Of a stretch of DNA of 64,000 bases, positions 59,779-64,000 are shown in pieces (position 1 is the stretch's first letter; the number at the start of each line of letters is the position of its first letter). The DNA is from Linyphia triangularis. Its lineage: Eukaryota > Arthropoda > Arachnida > Araneae > Linyphiidae. A program made the position numbers and the translations under genes. The stretch spans positions 33,436,433-33,500,432 of the forward strand of contig OZ021724.1 of NCBI GenBank assembly GCA_963978545.1. Reading direction: 5' to 3'. The notes beneath the pieces were generated by a model. That model searched no databases, was not told the origin of the DNA, and was given only the letters and a program-made list of their open reading frames with translations.

Positions 59779-62699
59779 CCCTTTCTCAAAGGTAGAACAC
59801 GTGCCAACCTTTCAATGTATCTGCACTGGGGACAAACTATAACATTTCACTTAAGTAAAATTTATGGATATACTTACATAAAATACTAATGAGCTGATTA
59901 GCTGATTTATCCATATAAGTACTCCCAGAATGAAGGTCTTAATTGCAACTCTGCATATCCCCCGTAAGGTATTATATATATTTGGTCGTAGTACCAGTAA
60001 TACCGTTTCTCCATTGGATTCAGTTATTATAAGAAATCAAGAAAATGGAGAGAGAGCAGAGGAAGATTAAAAAAACAAAAACAAAAACAAAAAATGGCGG
60101 AAACAAAACAAAAAGTGAAAATTACAAAAAAAAAAAAGTTTTAAAAATGTATACATTAAAATTTTGAACATCGCCAGAAAATGACAAAGACGTTGTTGGA
60201 AGTAGTTTCGATTATTTTAAATTAATGTCGAACTTGAAAGACAACGATTTTTTAATAAACAGAAAATTTAATAAAGAATAAAGAAAATCACGGATTCATA
60301 TATTATTTCCATATAAATTAGTACAATTTGTTGCGCAAAAGGATACTGGAAAGTTTTACTTCTCATAACTGAAGCTTGTTTGAAATTATTGAGGGGAGAC
60401 ATCATTACAGAAGAAAGTTATATGTACACAAAATAATATCATTCTATTTTATACACAAGTCCAATGCATCTAATGCATCTTATGCATGTACTCAAGTGTC
60501 ACAATTATTCCTTCTCATTTCTATAATCTAGAGAATATATTTTGAATACTAGGGACAACTTCGTTATGTCAGCCAAAACTATACAATTTCAAAATATCAA
60601 TATGGATAGTTTTGTCTTTCAAAACTGACCGCTTCTTCCCATTCCCTATTGATCAGCGTATACACCTTTATATCACCTTAATCCAGTGGGGGTACTATAA
60701 AATAAAAAGACAGTGGAACGCTACCAAATAATATCAAAATTTAGCATAAAATTCCATCCTGAAAAGACTAAATTTTGATCGTCCAAAAATATTCTAGTGG
60801 TACGCCGTTCCACCTCGTTTCCCTCTGCTACATTCCTGCTCCACTTGAAAGGAATCGATTTCCCACAATGACTCATCTTAGCGCTAAAGCTTGACAATGT
60901 ATGTTATGACATTAACTGACCTCAACGCTAAATAGTTAAGTAATAATCAGACAATATTAATATTAAAATTTAGTTTTGTTGTTAGCACACTTCACGTACA
61001 TTCTTTCTGAATTTCTGAACAGCAGCATGAAATGAAATAAACCCAGCTGTTAACTTTCAGTTTCAAATAATTAGAGGAAGAATCATTTGTGGAAATAGGA
61101 ATCATTTTATAAAAGTTTTGTATCAGCCAGAAATTTTATCAAAGTTATGTATAGTGTAGTTTTGTATAAAATATTTTGATTTACAGCCAAGAAATTATTT
61201 TATGAGAATTCATGATTGCTCTAATTTCCCTTTGAGCGCCATTCCATGGATTATGAAACCACAGCCTACTTTTTTTAAAAAAATATTTCAAATTGAGTAG
61301 TTCAAGTGTAACATACTAAAAATTCGTAAATTTTGAAGCACTCAACCTTTTTTTTTTTTTTTTTAATAGTTAATTTCACTCTTAAAAGATTATTTGCAAT
61401 TTTGCTAATATAGCATCCCTGTTGTTATGTATATAAATACTGTTACAAATATTTCAGAAAACATCATTGCATCTAATTCATGCTTACTACTCAAATTCCA
61501 ATGAATGCATAAAATCTTGATGTCACTTACATGACAGCAACTTGCATTTATTTTTTATAGGGAATTCATTAGTAAAACAAATATTTTCTTATCACCAATG
61601 CAGCTAATTTGCTTATATCATTTGAAGTAAAAACTGGCAGATTTTTACTTCTTTAGTTTGGGAATTCTAGTTTATCATGTTTGAGAGAAACCCAATCATG
61701 TATGTAACATCCAGAAACGTACTGGAACATAAAATCGGGCCCGGTGATTTTAGATTTATGCCGGCCAAAATGTTCAACAATTATTAAACACATTTTAATG
61801 ATTATTATTAATAATAAGATAATTCCAATAATCATTTAAATAATTAATTTCGATAATTAATTATTTAATTGGTTATTTTTAATAATAATTAATAAATATT
61901 ATTATTAAAAATAAATGTTTAATAAATTTTATTATATAAATATTAATATTTAATATTTAACTTCAATAACTGAAAACTTTTGTCGATTAATTAATATTAA
62001 TAATTGAATTGTTTTAATTTTTAGTTTATTAAACCACCTTTTTAAGTCTCTGTTATTTATACTTCTTTTGAGTAAACTTGGTTTCCATAAACAATTGATG
62101 GTTTTTTCCAAAAACTAAAATAAAATAGTAAAAAAATTTACAAAATAAACAATGTTTAGGTTAACTAGTATGTTCATTATTTATTCTGACCATACCGGCC
62201 TAATTTTTTTTTTTCAAACTTACACCGGACAACGCCTTTGGTGACATCACGTATGTGACTAAGAAAGAAGCATAATTTTCGTCTCATTGGGATATTCAAA
62301 AACCAGGTAAATATTATAGTAGTAAGTAAAATCATTACCAGCCTCCACTAAAGCTTACATCTTACAACGTAGTAGAATAGAAATTAATGTCTATTTTCAG
62401 CCTAATGTGAATGATCTGTTGAAAATTGACATTATTGTGGTAACATTTATTTTGGCAAAAGTTGCAGGTAAAAAAGATTCAAAAATGTTGTTTGTCAAGT
62501 TTTAAGCAACATTGAGTTAAGAACTTAACAATTTCCTATTTGAAAAAAGTATCTAGAAATAAATTTTCATATGGTTGGAACTGCCAAACAATACGAACTG
62601 GACAGGAATAATATTGTTCAAATACTGCCAACATCTTTAATTTCAGACAGACTTATCATATTTAGTGAATATACATGAATATAATATAGAGCGTTCGGT

Positions 62700-62732
<33 letters not shown>

Positions 62733-63954
62733 TTAATTAGGGATTAATTGTTTAAGAGGGAAAGTCAGTCTGTCCCTGCCCCATAGACCTAATGCGTTAT
62801 TTTTTCAGTCCCAATTTCTGCCACAACAAGAGTTCCAGAACAAGAGCATACTGTTTAAGATAAAAAATTAAATTCATAAAAATATTCATCTTTATTGCTT
62901 ATTAGAAATTGTTTGAAATGGGAAACGAGCCTTTGAGCAAAATGACCGTAATGTGAGATTGATTTTTTTTAAATACCGAAGTATTTTATTTCAGTCCAGT
63001 ACACCCTTTTTACTAGACATCAGAATGCAGTTGCACTTCGTCCAAAACTCAAAAAGTATACTCCGAAAGTTTAAAAACTATTTTATTTTTCTCTATATGT
63101 TACAAACACAAATAACTTGTTTTTATAAATTAAACATTAACAAAGTTGACGATAAGTTTCGGGCAAAGCATTGTGTTTCACTTACACTGAAATATTCTAT
63201 TCACCCTTACAAATAAAATTCATCACTCATCTGCTCAAAAAAAGAATTCTACATAAAGCGGAGTTGTTGAAAAAAGAAATGCAAAGTACTACTTTCACGT
63301 CATTGTTGACATGTTGCCAGTTTCAGAGCGGAGCGAAGATTTTATCCTTGGGCATGATCTTTTTCTTGTGACATATCAGCCGACAGCGAGTCGAGTGCAA
63401 GGTGGGAGTTCCGACAAGACCCAAAAGGTTTTTCTCAGAAGAAAACGCTTGCGCAAGTAGGATCGAGTGATAGCTAACCGAAACGCCTCTTATTAATAAC
63501 TTGATTCCGAATTGATTTTTCTTCTTGGGGATTTACACAGGGAAAACGGCATCGATTATGTTTTAATTGGATTTCGTAAGATTAAATACTGATATAATCT
63601 TAAACTTTAATATAATTTTAGACTTCATAAATACTAATATATTCTCGGACTTTTAGAAACAAAGGGCGAGACATATTTTAGGAATATTAATTTTTGCACG
63701 AGGCATCTCCATTCAATATAGATCAAAACCTTTTCAATACTGTTGATAAATGTAGAGCAGCTGAATGACGCTGGAATCTGCTACACTCTTTTCTAAAAAA
63801 AATAATAATAATGGTTCTCTGCAATACACCAACTGCTTCAAATACTTTTTCGTCCGGACTTATGGAACTTTCTGTACCACTTTCCACAAGTATAAATTTT
63901 AAACAAACATCGGACAGCAAACTTATGGTTGTTTGCTTTATGCAGAGATTATTT
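59779..63954. other. AT-rich stretch, nothing recognised
   Basis: Contains strongly AT-palindromic sequence at 61796-62010 and a T-run at 62701-62731. Frames are all below 90 codons with no recognisable family. No RNA gene or paired repeat ends seen. Confidence 0.6.
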
Positions 63955-64000
63955 TGCGCAAGAGTTATACAGGGCTATGCTGCACCGAAACATCATCGAA
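63955..64000 (-). mobile_element. SINE fragment at the window edge
   Basis: CAGGGCTATGCTGCACCGAA on the plus strand resembles the inverse of the SINE body at 5807 (inverse GAGGGCTATAATGCGCCGAA), and a shared AACATY-TC follows. The rest lies outside the window. Confidence 0.45.

Noticed and set aside
60682..60815. CAGTGGGGGTAC and nearby GTTCCACC words considered as element ends
   Set aside because: The inverse similarity is too short and no target duplication flanks it.

Overview
The window looks like 64 kb of intergenic or intronic DNA from an animal, most likely an arthropod and plausibly an arachnid. It is about 70% A+T, full of homopolymer runs, has no open frame above 114 codons, and carries tRNA-derived SINEs, Helitrons, hAT, Tc1/mariner and piggyBac-like elements plus an LTR. 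The arthropod call rests on this repeat mix and is an inference. I found no intact protein-coding gene. The only functional genes I can support are two identical tRNA-Gly(TCC) genes at 36856-36927 and 42922-42992.

Layout. 1-3860 is AT-rich with little structure apart from an orphan hAT-like end near 2250. 3861-12395 is a five-copy tandem array whose unit is about 160 bp of flank plus the 3' part of a minus-strand LTR. Copies 1 and 3 carry the same 2535-bp hAT-like insertion with an 8-bp target duplication, itself holding a SINE, giving a 3828-bp higher-order period. 12.4-16.1 kb is plain except for a GC-richer island at 13.87-14.48 kb with two octamer motifs. 16-21 kb holds a minus-strand Helitron, two inverted copies of a second Helitron-like family (called family A here) and a hAT element of 1395 bp. 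22-31 kb holds another family A copy and another Helitron.

32046-33596 is a 1.55-kb inverted repeat made from two head-to-head Tc1-like fragments, followed by a broken ZBED5/FAM200-type hAT transposase (33807-34880). 38786-40998 is two Helitrons joined head to tail with no spacer. 43722-45314 is a longer Helitron built from eight tandem units of about 147 bp, one of them hit by a SINE. 51308-55116 is a 3.8-kb hAT with a 745-bp palindromic mariner-type MITE inside. 56681-59778 is a nested stack: a piggyBac-like MITE with a 43-bp minisatellite, split by a hAT, which contains a family A copy and a 589-bp hAT MITE. 59.8-64 kb shows nothing until a SINE piece at the very end.

There is no pathway or operon to reconstruct. 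What the window records is successive transposon insertion, with target duplications that let the order be read, and local amplification of tandem repeats.
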